A stretch of 64,000 nt of DNA. It comes from Zizania palustris. Taxonomy: Eukaryota > Streptophyta > Magnoliopsida > Poales > Poaceae. The position numbers and the translations under genes were made by a program. The notes under the pieces are model-generated. The model ran no database searches. It was not told the DNA's origin and saw only the letters and a list, made by a program, of their open reading frames with translations. Positions 35,990-46,879 of this stretch are shown here, piece after piece. The stretch covers positions 23,357,913 through 23,421,912 of the forward strand of contig JAAALK010000086.1 of NCBI GenBank assembly GCA_019279435.1, read 5' to 3'. The stretch's first letter is position 1, and each line of letters starts with the position of its first letter.

Positions 35990-37416
35990 TTAAGCCCTGC
36001 TCTTGAATGGAATAGCTCTGATGACCACCTGGTGGTAGATGGCAGCCAGGGCAGCGCCAATGAAGGGGCCTACCCAGAAAATCCACTGCAGAATCAGCAA
36101 ATTGCAGAGGGGTTAGTGCTTGTCAGGGCATTTTCATACAAGGTAGTAAGTAGTTGCTACTACAATGAAGCTAATCTTTCAGCATCTCCCTCCAGATGAG
36201 GGTACAAGTTAGTATTCTTACTTGGAGATTACATAGGTCATTAGATAAGCAACTATGCTAGATTCCTTGAATACATTTACCTTCGTGTTTGCGTCAATTT
36301 TAAGTTATTGAGCCCTACTACATGATGCAAATAGAAGTGTGAAAAAAAATTCTTGCGAGTTGCAAGGAGGGATAAGGGATGGGTTTCAGGGACTTGGCTC
36401 ACATGGTCATCCCAGGCATGGCCCCTGTTGTAGATGATGGCAGCGCCAAGGCTCCTTGCCGGGTTGATGCCGGTGCCGGTGATGGGGATGGTGGCCAGGT
36501 GCACCAAGAACACGGCAAATCCGATTGGCAGTGGGGCAAGGATCTGTGGATAGCACGAAAAATTAAAACAGCAATTAATCACCGAACACGGTAAAAAAAT
36601 TGCACTTTTGAATCTTCACTGAAGAAGCAGCTACGATTTGTGAATTTAGGGAGGAGTCGTGGGGGTGGTAGTACTCACAGGAACGTGGGAGTCCCTGGCG
36701 TTCCTCTTGGCGTCGGTGGCGGAGAAGACGGTGTAGACAAGGATGAAGGTGCCAACGATCTCGGCGCCGAGGCCGTCGCCCTTGGTGTATCCTGGCGCGA
36801 CGACGTTGGCGCCGCCGCCGGCGCTCATGTAAAGGCCCTTCTGGAACCCCTTGACGACGCCGGCGCCGCAGATGGCGCCGAGGCACTGCATCACTATGTA
36901 GAACAGCGCCCTGGTCAGGGACAGCTTCCTCGCCAGGAACAGCCCGAAGGTCACCGCCGGGTTGATGTGGCCGCCTGCAGCAGCAGCACGCGCGAGACGA
37001 CATCCACCGGTTAGCTAATTAAGCTCATGCAATGCAAGCAAAGAAGAGGCGAGCAGGGACGGGAGGGGTCGGCCGTACGTACCGGAGATGCCGGCGGTGC
37101 AGTAGACGAGGGCGAAGATCATGCCGCCGAAGGACCAGGCGATGCCCTGGATGCCGACGGTGGCGCACTTGGAGGTGGAGTTGTTGACGCCCATGACGGT
37201 GAGGATGGTGACGTAGAGAAAGAGGAAGGTGGCCATGAACTCGGCGATGCCGGCGCGGTAGAAAGACCATGACTTGAGCTCCCCTGGCTCGAACAGCGGC
37301 GCTGGCGGGGGCTCCTTGTAGTCCTTGTCGTCGGAGCCCTGCGCCGCCGTGCCGATGGGCTGCCTCTCCGAGAACTTGTTGGCGCCGAGCCGGACGTCCT
37401 CTTCTTTCCCCTCCAT
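35990..37416 (-). CDS. PIP1: Plasma membrane intrinsic protein, PIP1 subgroup aquaporin, complete, 4 exons, 288 aa
   Basis: The exons are 37416-37083, 36974-36679, 36543-36403 and 36085-35990, all GT-AG. The long PIP1-type N-terminus begins MEGKEEDVRLGANKFSERQP and contains DKDYKEPPPAPLFEPGEL. Both NPA boxes are intact (GGHINPAVTFG across the first splice; GTGINPARSLGAA). The PIP signatures CATVGIQGIAWSFGGMIF and YTKGDGLGAEIVGTF are present. The C-terminus AIPFKSRA is the short PIP1 tail without the PIP2 phosphorylation extension. It forms tetrameric channels for water, and often CO2 or small solutes, in the plasma membrane, usually together with PIP2. From memory rice PIP1;2 lies at the colinear position on chromosome 4. 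No defect is seen. Confidence 0.95.
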
Positions 37417-37518
37417 GTCTACTCCTCCACTCCCGCTGCCGCCGCTCCTCTCCTCTGCTCGAGCTGGCTGGAAAGACAAGAAAACGGGTTGCACTGGCTA
37501 CTGGCCAGTGGAGCAGAG

Positions 37519-37526
37519 TCTTATAG
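37519..37526 (-). promoter_or_regulatory. TATA box of the PIP1 gene
   Basis: On the minus strand the sequence reads CCACTATAAGACTC, about 105 bp upstream of the start codon. This is a normal distance for a grass leader of 70-80 bases. The region upstream is GC-rich. Confidence 0.55.
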
Positions 37527-38060
37527 TGGGGCAAAGCAGCGCAGCGCAAGGGCCGGATTGGAAGGCCCGTGGAGCCGGCCGTGGAGGTGGTTCTGGAAGG
37601 ACGTGGCGGCGGGACGGGGCCGGCCGGTGAGGAGACGAGGACAGAGGTTGTGGCCCGGCGGTGCATGTGGGGAGTGGGGACGGTGACAGGGGAGGACGGA
37701 GGAGGAGCGGGACGACGCGACGTTGTGTTGTCGTCTTGCCGCCGTGTAGCGTTTCACTTTCACATCACAGCAACGGCCGGCATCGCTGCTGATAGATGGA
37801 AAAACCATGGAACAAAACGGAGGGGAAACCAGAAAGTACGGCGGATTAATCCCCTCAAATTTCTATCCATAACCGCGAGATGAACACCTCCCCAAAATGC
37901 AATGTGCTAAATAAAGCCGATCCGACACTCCTGGGAAGTGATCGCGAGATGTTGATCTCACTGTTGGCCACAAATTTGCTCTTTCTTGCACCTTCAGCAA
38001 ACGTGAAAAGGATGAAAAAGAAAAGGAGAATTGCAGATATACCACACAATTTAGGAGCAC
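37527..38060. promoter_or_regulatory. Upstream region of PIP1
   Basis: GC-rich to about 37750, then AT-richer up to the CACTA remnant. Open frames here lack any protein features. No discrete regulatory element can be named with confidence. Confidence 0.4.
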
Positions 38061-38069
38061 CACACATTT

Positions 38070-38985
38070 TGGTGAGAAATAATAAATTTCTGTTGGTTTT
38101 TTAAAATTTCCATCGGTATTTATCGCGGTCGACGGAAGTTATTAAGTAAATTTTTCTCGTGCGGATACAGACTCAACTTCCGTCGGCCAGAGGTAAAACC
38201 GACGGAAGTTAAGCGCCCCCTAATTTCCCCGTGCGGATACAAGCTTTTACCTCTGACCGACGGGTTAAGCGCCTCTTTTTTTCCGCACACGTACAGGGAA
38301 ACCTAGTTTTCCTGAATCGTCTCTCTCTCACGGGCTAGCCCGCCACCGCTGGCCCCTGCGTGCCCGAGCGCTGTCCGCCTCCCGCCTCCCGCCGCCGCCC
38401 GGATCCTGCCACCAGTGAGTTAATTTCATCCGCATAATGAATTATATGTATACACTTGAATTTTCATATGTAATGATTGCTTTAGGGTAGCAACAATTTT
38501 GTCGTAGTATGTGATACACTTGAATTTTGTTGTAGTGGAGATTGATTGTATGATACATTTAAATTTTGTCGTAGTATGTGATAAATGGATAATGGATTCA
38601 TTTGCTAAAGTCAAGTGGAAATTGTTTGTATGATACACTTGATTTTTATCATAGTATGTGATATAATGGATAATTGATTAATTTTGCTAACAATGATGTT
38701 AATCGTATGTAACCGATTGTATGATACACTTAAAATTTGTCATAGAATATATGTGAGTTTCACACTGAAGTTTTCATAGCCGACAGAAGTTAAGGCAAAT
38801 TGCTAACATGGCAAAAACCTTTAACTTCCGTCGGCCAACGTCTGACCGACGGAAGTTAGCTAACTCCTGTCGAACCATTTTTGTCGGTCAAATATCAACG
38901 GAAGTTAAACTTTTGCCGACGAAAGTTAACTTCTTTCGTCGGAATTGACCTGACTTCTGTCGGCCTCGGTTGTTTTGTTGTAGTG
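38070..38985. mobile_element. CACTA (En/Spm) transposon remnant, internally deleted
   Basis: The right end reads TTGTTTTGTTGTAGTG, the reverse complement of a canonical CACTACAACAAAACAA terminus. Many subterminal motifs of the form CGACGGAAGTTA and TAACTTCCGTCGG occur in both orientations near each side (38140-38275 and 38780-38970), as in plant CACTA elements. A leader-like GC-rich patch (38320-38415) ends in a CCAGTGAGTT donor-like site. The left CACTA end is not recognisable, so the start is approximate. No transposase exon remains. Confidence 0.75.
38445..38755. repeat. Diverged tandem repeat inside the CACTA remnant
   Basis: Four to five irregular units contain TGTATGATACACTTGAATTT and GTCGTAGTATGTGATA, some joined by an ATAATGGATAATTGATT spacer. 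It lies entirely within the transposon remnant and has no coding potential. Confidence 0.6.
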
Positions 38986-39516
38986 CATAGTTGTTGGTCT
39001 GGTTTGCAAATTTGCTCATTTTTTCATTTTCATTCAAACAATTTGCAAATTTGTTTTCTTTTTTAGCCCATGAAATATCCATTCTACCCCCTATCAATTC
39101 ATTCTCTCCTCTCAGACCGACGAACGACCCACAGCCCGGTTTGGTAGCCAATCTTATTATAATCATAAGCTAAAACAAACAAACTAACGCGACATTTTCA
39201 TTTTCACTGTCACTCTCCCCTTGATTAGCAGCAGTGCCTCACTGTGTGGAGAAGGGGCATTTATGGAACTGAATTTCTTGCCTCACCAGATGAGGCTTGA
39301 CGATTAATTTGCATCCACAATTTTTTAGTATGCTACCAAAAATTTTCATTACTTGTTTGTACCTGAAATCTGACAGCCTTTACCGTGTTACGCATCAGAA
39401 AAGGGAGAAAAAAAAGAAGAGTATCCTATCCTAGGTTTAGCATGGCAGAGAGTCAGAATACGCTGCATGCATGCTAGACGATTCCCAACGGCACTTGTAA
39501 AGGGGCGATGAACGGT
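38986..39516. other. Intergenic, no gene seen
   Basis: Nothing identifiable lies between the CACTA end and the next MITE. Confidence 0.45.
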
Positions 39517-39855
39517 GGTGTTTGGTTATGAATTAGAGTTTTGCTTGTCACATCGTATGTTTAGATATTAATTTGAAGGACTAAACAGGGATTGATTATA
39601 AAAAAATAATTGCAGAATCAGAAAATTATTTGCGTGATAATTTTTTTAAGTCTGATTAAACCATGATTAGCAAATGTTTACTGTAGCACCACGTTGTCAA
39701 ATCATGGTGTAATTAGGCTAATTAGATTCGTCTCGTGAATAATTCACCGATTATGAATGGGTTTTTTAAACAGTCTACATTTAATACTTCAAAATAGTAT
39801 CTAAACATTCGATGTAACGTGACTAATTTTTAGATTAGAGAAAACAAACACCCCC
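39517..39855. mobile_element. Tourist/Harbinger-like grass MITE
   Basis: Starts GGTGTTTGGTTATGAATTA and ends AAAACAAACACCCCC. The interior has the familiar grass MITE text GCAAATGTTTACTGTAGCACCA, then TAATTAGGCTAATTAGATTCGT and GTCTACATTTAATACT. I recall this as a very common non-autonomous DNA element of grass genomes. The exact target duplication is not resolved. Confidence 0.7.
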
Positions 39856-39900
39856 ATAAAGCGGTGAAAATAGGAAATAATACCGTGGATGCTTTAATTA

Positions 39901-40618
39901 AGGGTCCCTTTGTTTGGCTTTTGGTACATTTTTTGCTTCTCGGAAGTCAAAAACCAACTAAAAAGATTATTCTAAGCTAGCAACTTTTAGTAAAACAATT
40001 TTTGGCATAGTGAAACCGTAGAAGCTTCTCCAGACCTGCTTTCTGGCTTCTGGCTTTTGGCTTCTGCTTTTTGAATTTTTGATAATGCTAATATTCACAG
40101 TTTGGCATTTCAAATTCCATGAAACCATACAAAATTTTATAAATTGACATTTCAAATTTCATACAACCATACAAAATTCCATAAATTTACATTTCAAATT
40201 TCATACAACCATACAAATTTCATAAATTGACATTTCAAATTTCATACACCATACAAAATTTCATAAATTGACATTTTAAATTTTGTACAACCATACAAAA
40301 TTTCATAAATTGACATTTAAATTTCATAAATTTACATTTTAAAATTCATACAACCATACAAAATTTCATAAATTGACATTTCAAATTTCATACAACCATA
40401 CAAATTTTCATAAATTGATATTTTAAATTTCATACAACCATACAAAATTTCATAATTTAAGTTTTTACACAGCTCACAGCTCAAAACAACTTATCCACAA
40501 TTGTTTTAGCCAAGCGGTTTTCAGCTTTCTCACAACTAACATCCAACAACAACTTTTCCACAGCTCACAGCCCACAACTGATTTTTTCTACCGCGACAGC
40601 TCAATCAAACACACCCTA
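39901..40618. mobile_element. hAT-like MITE, expanded copy with about nine 42-bp repeats
   Basis: Starts AGGGTCCCTTTGTTTGGC and ends ATCAAACACACCCT. The right 150 bp (CACAGCTCACAGC, ACAACTTTTCCACAGCTCACAG) is the reverse complement of the head of the element at 9918. The two copies are therefore in opposite orientation and differ mainly in tandem-repeat number. Confidence 0.65.
40106..40460. repeat. 42-bp tandem repeat, about nine units
   Basis: The unit consensus contains CATTTCAAATTTCATACAAC and CATACAAAATTTCATAAATTGA back to back, with no spacers. One unit is truncated (about 40316-40337) and others carry one- or two-base changes. The same repeat, in the other orientation, has about 3.5 units near 10075-10225. 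Confidence 0.85.
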
Positions 40619-41359
40619 AATATTATATTATAAAGCAAACAAATAGATTATAAAAATTATTAATGTATGAAAGAGATATGAGCAACTTATCACAAGATTC
40701 TATCATAATTCTCAAGTTGAGCACTCTTAGATAAGAGTAATACTGAGATGGATGATTTCCCGGGAAATCCTCCTCGTATCACATCTTGTTAGAGACGTAG
40801 CTAGAGGTGGTTCAAGTAGGCCCATGGTCATCTCCAAAAATAGACCATTAAGATCCTAACAGATCTATTTTTATGTCCAGCCCAATTTCAAACGGTACAA
40901 CAATATTTATATATAATAGTTTTGCACAAAAATATTTTATATATATATGAAATTTATAATGCTATACAAAATTGAAGCATGTATTAACTAGATACGTTGG
41001 TACTGTTAAGGTGAAGCGGTACTCAGCACCAGTGTTGTGCAAGTTTTTACTCTGAAAAATAAAATCTGGCGTGGGACTACTTCCGGTCAAAAGAGCACGG
41101 CCTGGTACTGCTAGATGCGCAGCTACATCTTCAGAATTCAGATATGAGATATCTCCGGCATCCCAGCTCATGCCCGGCCGGAGCCCCGGATGCCCCCACC
41201 GAGTACAGGTGAACATTCGATCGAACACGGTACATCTCTGAAACTCGCTCGACGTGCGTAGCCACGGCGAATGATAGCTTCTCGATCGATAAATTATAGG
41301 CGAGTTTACATCATATCATCGTAAAAATGTCGTCGCAGCTCGCAGGTCGCGTCACAGAG
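40619..41359. other. Intergenic, no gene seen
   Basis: AT-rich at first, then unique-looking sequence with a chance minus-strand ORF. No domain, RNA gene or element boundary is seen. Confidence 0.4.
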
Positions 41360-41584
41360 ATGGCTTCCACGCGATGGATTGGATTATTCCTTGTCTTCTT
41401 TCTCCTGGTCTTTTCAACAACAGTAAAAAAGGTTGGTAATAGTAGAGTAGCTAGCTCAGCTCTATCTTCACGGTTGTCCAAGCAGCTGGTCGTACTTATC
41501 GCGCCACCTCGTGAGGGCACATCAGCAGCCCCTTCCCGCCGGCCTTCTCCCGCCGCCGGTATCGTCAGGCGCCGGCTCTTCTAG
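41360..41584 (+). CDS. Possible small secreted peptide precursor (74 aa)
   Basis: The ORF starts MASTRWIGLFLVFFLLVFST, a good signal-peptide shape (one Arg, then a hydrophobic core of about 12 residues). It continues with a polar, Ser/Arg/Pro-rich region ending APSRRPSPAAGIVRRRLF. An in-frame ATG 11 codons upstream (41327) would bury the signal peptide. There is no homologue I can name. The PSRR segment loosely recalls the C-terminal region of IDA-like precursors (PPSAPSRRHN type), but the diagnostic PIPPS and HN residues are missing. It may be a chance ORF. Confidence 0.25.
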   Translation: MASTRWIGLFLVFFLLVFSTTVKKVGNSRVASSALSSRLSKQLVVLIAPPREGTSAAPSRRPSPAAGIVRRRLF

Positions 41585-41999
41585 TTCTGCATCCTCGTCC
41601 TCGGCGCTGTTAGGCCGCCTCGTGCGGTGCCGCCTCTGGTCGCTGCAAACGGGCAGACCGGTCATGGCCCCGTTGGTGCTCGGTTTGGATGTTCCTTTTT
41701 GCTCTCAATTCACGGTGAGCAAAAAAATAATAATAAAAGAAGCTGGGCTTGCACGTCAGGCCAATGATTTTGTGACTTTGGGCTACGTGGTTCATGTGGT
41801 CTTTGGGCTAATTTGCTTTTCTTTTTTTCATCGATCGGATTTGTGTCGGTCCACGTCCACTGTCGACGGTGGACCTCGCGGATTGATTTCACTCTAGAGG
41901 TTTTATGCACGCGTGATCATCGAGTGGTTCATCTCTTCGGCATAAATCTTCTTCGATTATGCATGTCTAGTCATCGAGCTTTTGAGTTACCACTGTATC

Positions 42000-43030
42000 A
42001 CTTTTTCAGAGTGTAGTGTTATTGCTCGTGAGTCTTTCACCACTGCATCGACATGAATCTACTATTGTGTCGTCTCCTTGGACCATGGCGTTGTCACTTT
42101 CATCGTCTTTACCACCGCTTCGGCCATCGTCGGCTACTCAGGTTCTTCTTTACCTACTTCAAGCATTGTTGGCACAACTTTCTCCTACTGTCACTATCAC
42201 CGCTCTAAGCCACTGGTATATCTACTTCTACATTAGTTTTATTCATTTTCATCCATTGTACCATATCGCTAGCATCATCATATCTTTTCTTCGACTACTT
42301 CTGTCTTCTCCGACAACAGCGAGCTGCATCAACACTTCTCTGTCTATGTCGCTTTGTGTCGTGATCGTCTTGGATGCCTTCTCTTTTAATTTTCTTCGAA
42401 AATGACACAAGGTTCATGATGATTCCTTTTCTTGTTCACACGTCGCAGGGTATTGACAACACCGTTGTGTGCATTTGCCTTGATTCATCCTTGGATCTAG
42501 TAAATCCAATGTGACGTCTCATCCTTGACAACTTCGAGAGCATCGGTTTTTTCGACATCTTCTTCCTCAATGACTGCCGCGATTGTGTCATCGTGTCTTC
42601 GTCTAATCTTGATTCACCGGCATCATCCCGCGTGCGTGATCACTTCACGATACCTCTCTTTACGTCCGTGGCTTCAGGCTACCCTGTTATCGACGCCCGA
42701 CTTTGGCTACATCGACCACAATTATCTTACGCGGCTACATCGACCGGCTCCTTTGTCTTTTGGTTACCTCGATTACGGTATAAAGGACTATCATCATTGA
42801 GTACTCTTGTCAACATTTTTTTGGTCTAAGCATCTACTTTACTCATGCTTGGACTGCAAAGAATGTTAGAGTATATGGTAGGTTGAGTATATGGTAATAC
42901 GAATGATATTAAGTAGGATTAGATTAAATTTAATCTTTCTTTATCTATATATTATTACCTATCTTATACCGGCTCCCGACACTCAATGCAATATTTATCC
43001 ACATTCTATTCTCCTCTCTCCACAATTCAA
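42000..43030 (+). mobile_element. 3' remnant of a Copia-type LTR retrotransposon
   Basis: Non-coding internal sequence rich in CATCG/TCGTC/ACTAC words leads to a degraded purine tract (GACTGCAAAGAA). An LTR start TGTTAGAGTATATGG follows at 42864, then ATTAGATTAAATTTAATCTTTC, CTTATACCGGCTCCCGACAC and TCAATGCAATATTTATCC. I recall this LTR text from abundant grass Copia elements. The LTR is truncated on its right side and no 5' LTR or pol remains. Confidence 0.6.
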
Positions 43031-46000
43031 CAATTCCATACTGTGATGAATATATATAGACCTATACAGTACTATCAACTGATCAGTGAAGTGCCCAGTA
43101 TTATATTGACATCTTGTGAGTGTTGTAAAAGTATACCAGTTTCACTAAATCAATAAACCTAGCATGCTTTCTCACCATTTATTTTCCTACTACGACCATC
43201 ATCCATGTCGTACAAAATCTGCAAATTAAAGGAGACCAAATTTAATACTGAAAAATAAATGGACTCTTCCACGCCTTCAAATAATCAATATTCCAAATGA
43301 AAAACAATAAATTCTCTTGTATATATATCATGTCGATTACAGACTGGAGTATGGGAGCCAGAAGTTGGGAGCTGCTTCTCAGGCTCTCATCAACTCGATC
43401 TATTCAGCACTTAACAGCTATCCAGAAAGGCCTTGTGGAGTATTGGATGGGCTTTGCAACTGACTTATATTAATTAGCAGCTTGATCATTATGAACAGTA
43501 GTCTCTAAAAGGTCCTCCTGTCAAGCAGTGTTTTCTTGTTGGAAGCAGCAACGATGAAATTCAGCTAATTTTCTCATTTCAGGCATCTTGCCTAGCTTAC
43601 CACAGTAGAACAGTAAGCTGGGTCGATCCGGAGATGAAGATACACTGTTTTTTTCTTCTCACTCGACTCTCTTGCCGTTTGGACTGACCGCTCTGTCAGT
43701 GTTCGCATCAACTGAGCTCACAACTTGTCATCTGATCTGCCTGTCTGATAGATGTGTATGCGTATTCAGGAGAAATTATTGGTACTGTTGGACATGAGGT
43801 GTGTGTGCATGCGTCCGTTTGGAATAGTGCTTAATTATATCTTGTCGGGTGGCGACAAGACAGGCAATACAATTACAGATGACACTAGGGTTCAAGAACT
43901 AGTGCTTTGGGGGTCGTCTCGTCTCTTCTCTCTCTTTGTTGCAGCACAGCATGCCATGCATGCACTGTTACTCTGAAAGCCATACTTTACCGGTTACAAT
44001 CTCATCATGAACAGGCCAGTTACAAATTACAATTCTCTGTGCAGGTGCAGCTCTAGGCAGGCAACTACTATCGAATCGTTCGCAATGATACGTCTGTCTG
44101 ATCGATCAGACCATAAGAGAGACAGAGTTGCTCACCTGCTGCTGGTTCTGACTTGTGAAAGGAGATTGGCGGTTGCGTTGCGCGCATGGGGGGATTTGGA
44201 CTACTGCAAGTCAGCCAAGTCTGCAACGCTAACACCCTAACAACCAGTACGTACGTACGTCCTCTCGTAAGAAGCTGAGATGGTGACAATTCTTGTCCTC
44301 AGTAATGGCAGGTGAGATGTTCACCTCCAAACAACTGAGCCGATCGAGTCCTACCCAGGCAAACCCAGCAATATAATGGGACCTCGCTCGTAGTCACACT
44401 GAATATCTATGTATATTTATGATCTTATATCAAATCTTAGGGTTCAGTTTCTAAATATGACTTAAACTTGCTTGGCTCAGCTCACACTGAACCTCAAAGC
44501 TGGCGTTCAGCGAGAGGAGAATAGAGGCGTTGCATGAATTAATGCATGATGTGAGGAGCACAATTCTGGGTTGTTGAGCTGATGGATGGATTGAAAGGAT
44601 AATAACACGACGTCAAATCACATTTCGAGCGCCGTTGCATCGGTGCGGTTGGGAAAACTATCCGGCCGATCGAGCTGAGGCCGAGGCCAATTCAATGCAA
44701 GTGGGCGGAGGGCTCAGTGCGTGTGGTCACCCGTTGATGTGAACCGGCCGCCCACCGGAGAGAGACACCGGCCGGCGCGCGGCCGCGTCGCTCTCCGGAT
44801 CGGACTCCGGCGCCGTTCCTTTCTGGCAGCAGTTCGTTGGGCGGCCGGGTGCCGCGCAACAGCTAGCGGATCGACACGAACGACGGCGACCACTGCCTAC
44901 TACGAATGAAGGCGGCGTACGTAAGTACACGTACGTATGTCTACGGACTACGGAGAGAGTCTGATGTAAACTGTCGCATGCATGCGTACATAAATACACA
45001 CGAGAGATCGGATAATTCCCTTCAGCTGCTAGCTCATTCATATCTTATTCAGGCTTACGCCTGATTTCCCCTGAACAATCACATCAAGATGTCATGCATG
45101 CATCACTGTATATATACTAATATAATACGCTGTATTCTAGCTTCTACGACGACCACGACGAACAGCGTGTACACATAAAAAACATTGCCCTACACGTACG
45201 CATCAATCACACTGTACTGACGAGTGACGAAATCCATCACTGAATTTACAAGGCAAAAATCAGGCCGGCCGGTACGGGGAGGTTGAAGCGTAAGCGTCCG
45301 TGGCGAGTTATCGGCGACACGCGAGGAACGCGAGAACGACGTCGCCGGTCGAGAGGCCACGTCGCCGTCCACGTACGTACGCCCTGCCCGTCGCTTGCAT
45401 GCATCTTGCCCTTCCGTCGCTGATCGGACGGCCGGCCGTGCATGGTATATATCGCCTCTCGATTCTCCTCCCGTCTCCGTCTCCGTCTCCGTCGGCGAGC
45501 TAAATGTGCACGCCGAGCATGCGTTGCTTTCAGATTCACACGTACGTACGTATTTGTACGTGTCATTGTGTGTGTAATCCGATGGCCGTTGTGTTGCCTT
45601 CCATTGCGTAGACAGCTGAACAAACAGAAGGAAAAAAAATCCGTAGCAGGAAGAGTCCCGATGATTGAATGATGTTGTTGCATGCAATGCAAGGGCTAGC
45701 ATGCTAGCTACTACTATACAGAAATGTTTAGTCGTTTGTTATTCATCATAATCCAACTGATTTCCGGCGAATCTTCTATTGATTAGTTGGTTTGTCACAT
45801 CATTTAATTAAGATTAATTGGATGAGGACTCTAGCTAGCTGTGGTGGCTGGTGTACGTGCAAAATATGTCAAGTTGCCCTAGCTTAGCTCCCTACTTTTC
45901 ATATTGAGCTAACCACGAATTGTTGCATGCATGACACTTATTTTAGTTTAAATTTCCTTTTGTTCTTCTTCTTCTGAAAAACTTCAATGGCTTCCAACTT

Positions 46001-46879
46001 CAATATAATTCGTCCGTCTGTCGGCAGCTAGTCTTCAAATATTGTTAATTCACACTTTGAATATAGTCAATTCACGCGTAGGCCAATTCGACAGGGCATG
46101 CACTAATTCGAGATGATATATAATTAATATTGAAAATTCAGAAAGATTTGGAATTAATAATTACCGCCTCATAACTTTATAGAATACAGCATCAAAATTT
46201 TAAATCATTAATGTATTAAAATAAATATTAATATTTGATATGTAAAAACATTAGTAAATTTGTCATGAAAAATACTTTTATATAATTCTATTTTTAATGA
46301 TTTTTATAAATACATAATAAAAATGTAGCATAGAAATATGTGTATAGGACTACAGGAGACTATATATGTCAGTGTCTAAAAAGTTAGTAATAGGAACAAT
46401 TGTCCATTCTCAAAATTGTTCATTGCAATTAAGAGATTTTTTTGCTAAAGGTTTATCTCTTCCCTTTTTAAGAACTTTCGGAATCAAACCGGGATTGCTC
46501 CGAGGTTCAATTTGGTAGTGGCCTCGAATTTAGAATGCAAAGTTGGAAGCGCGTGCATTTTTGGCAGGAAAAGAAGTAAACAGCTCTTGCTGCGGTGGTG
46601 CTTCAAATGTAAGCATCCAGTTTATGGTTCTAAAGAAAACGAAACTTAATTATGCAAACAATTAACAAGTCTAGCACTTCGAAATCTACTTGGATGCCAT
46701 GTGTTCTTCATTCTACTGACACAAGTATTATTAGCATGGGCAGGAGTGTATACGTCAAATTCTTATTATTTTTCTTTATCCTGCCATCTTATGAGCTGCT
46801 CTGAGTTTTCTCTGACGTAGGAAAAGAGGGAGAAGACAAGAGAGGGACAAAATCAAAGTCCAAAACCCCACCACCAATC
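43031..46879. other. Long intergenic stretch, no gene seen
   Basis: Apparently unique, moderately AT-rich sequence with many GTACGTACGT/TGCATGCATG motifs (for example 44246-44262, 45370-45380, 45540-45553). Short ORFs on both strands have no domain. It could hold distal regulatory DNA of the gene at 48.7 kb or an unrecognised non-coding RNA. Confidence 0.4.

Noticed and set aside
40106..40460. Regularly spaced 42-bp repeat, considered as a CRISPR-like array
   Set aside because: The units abut with no unique spacers and lie in a plant MITE. This is a minisatellite.
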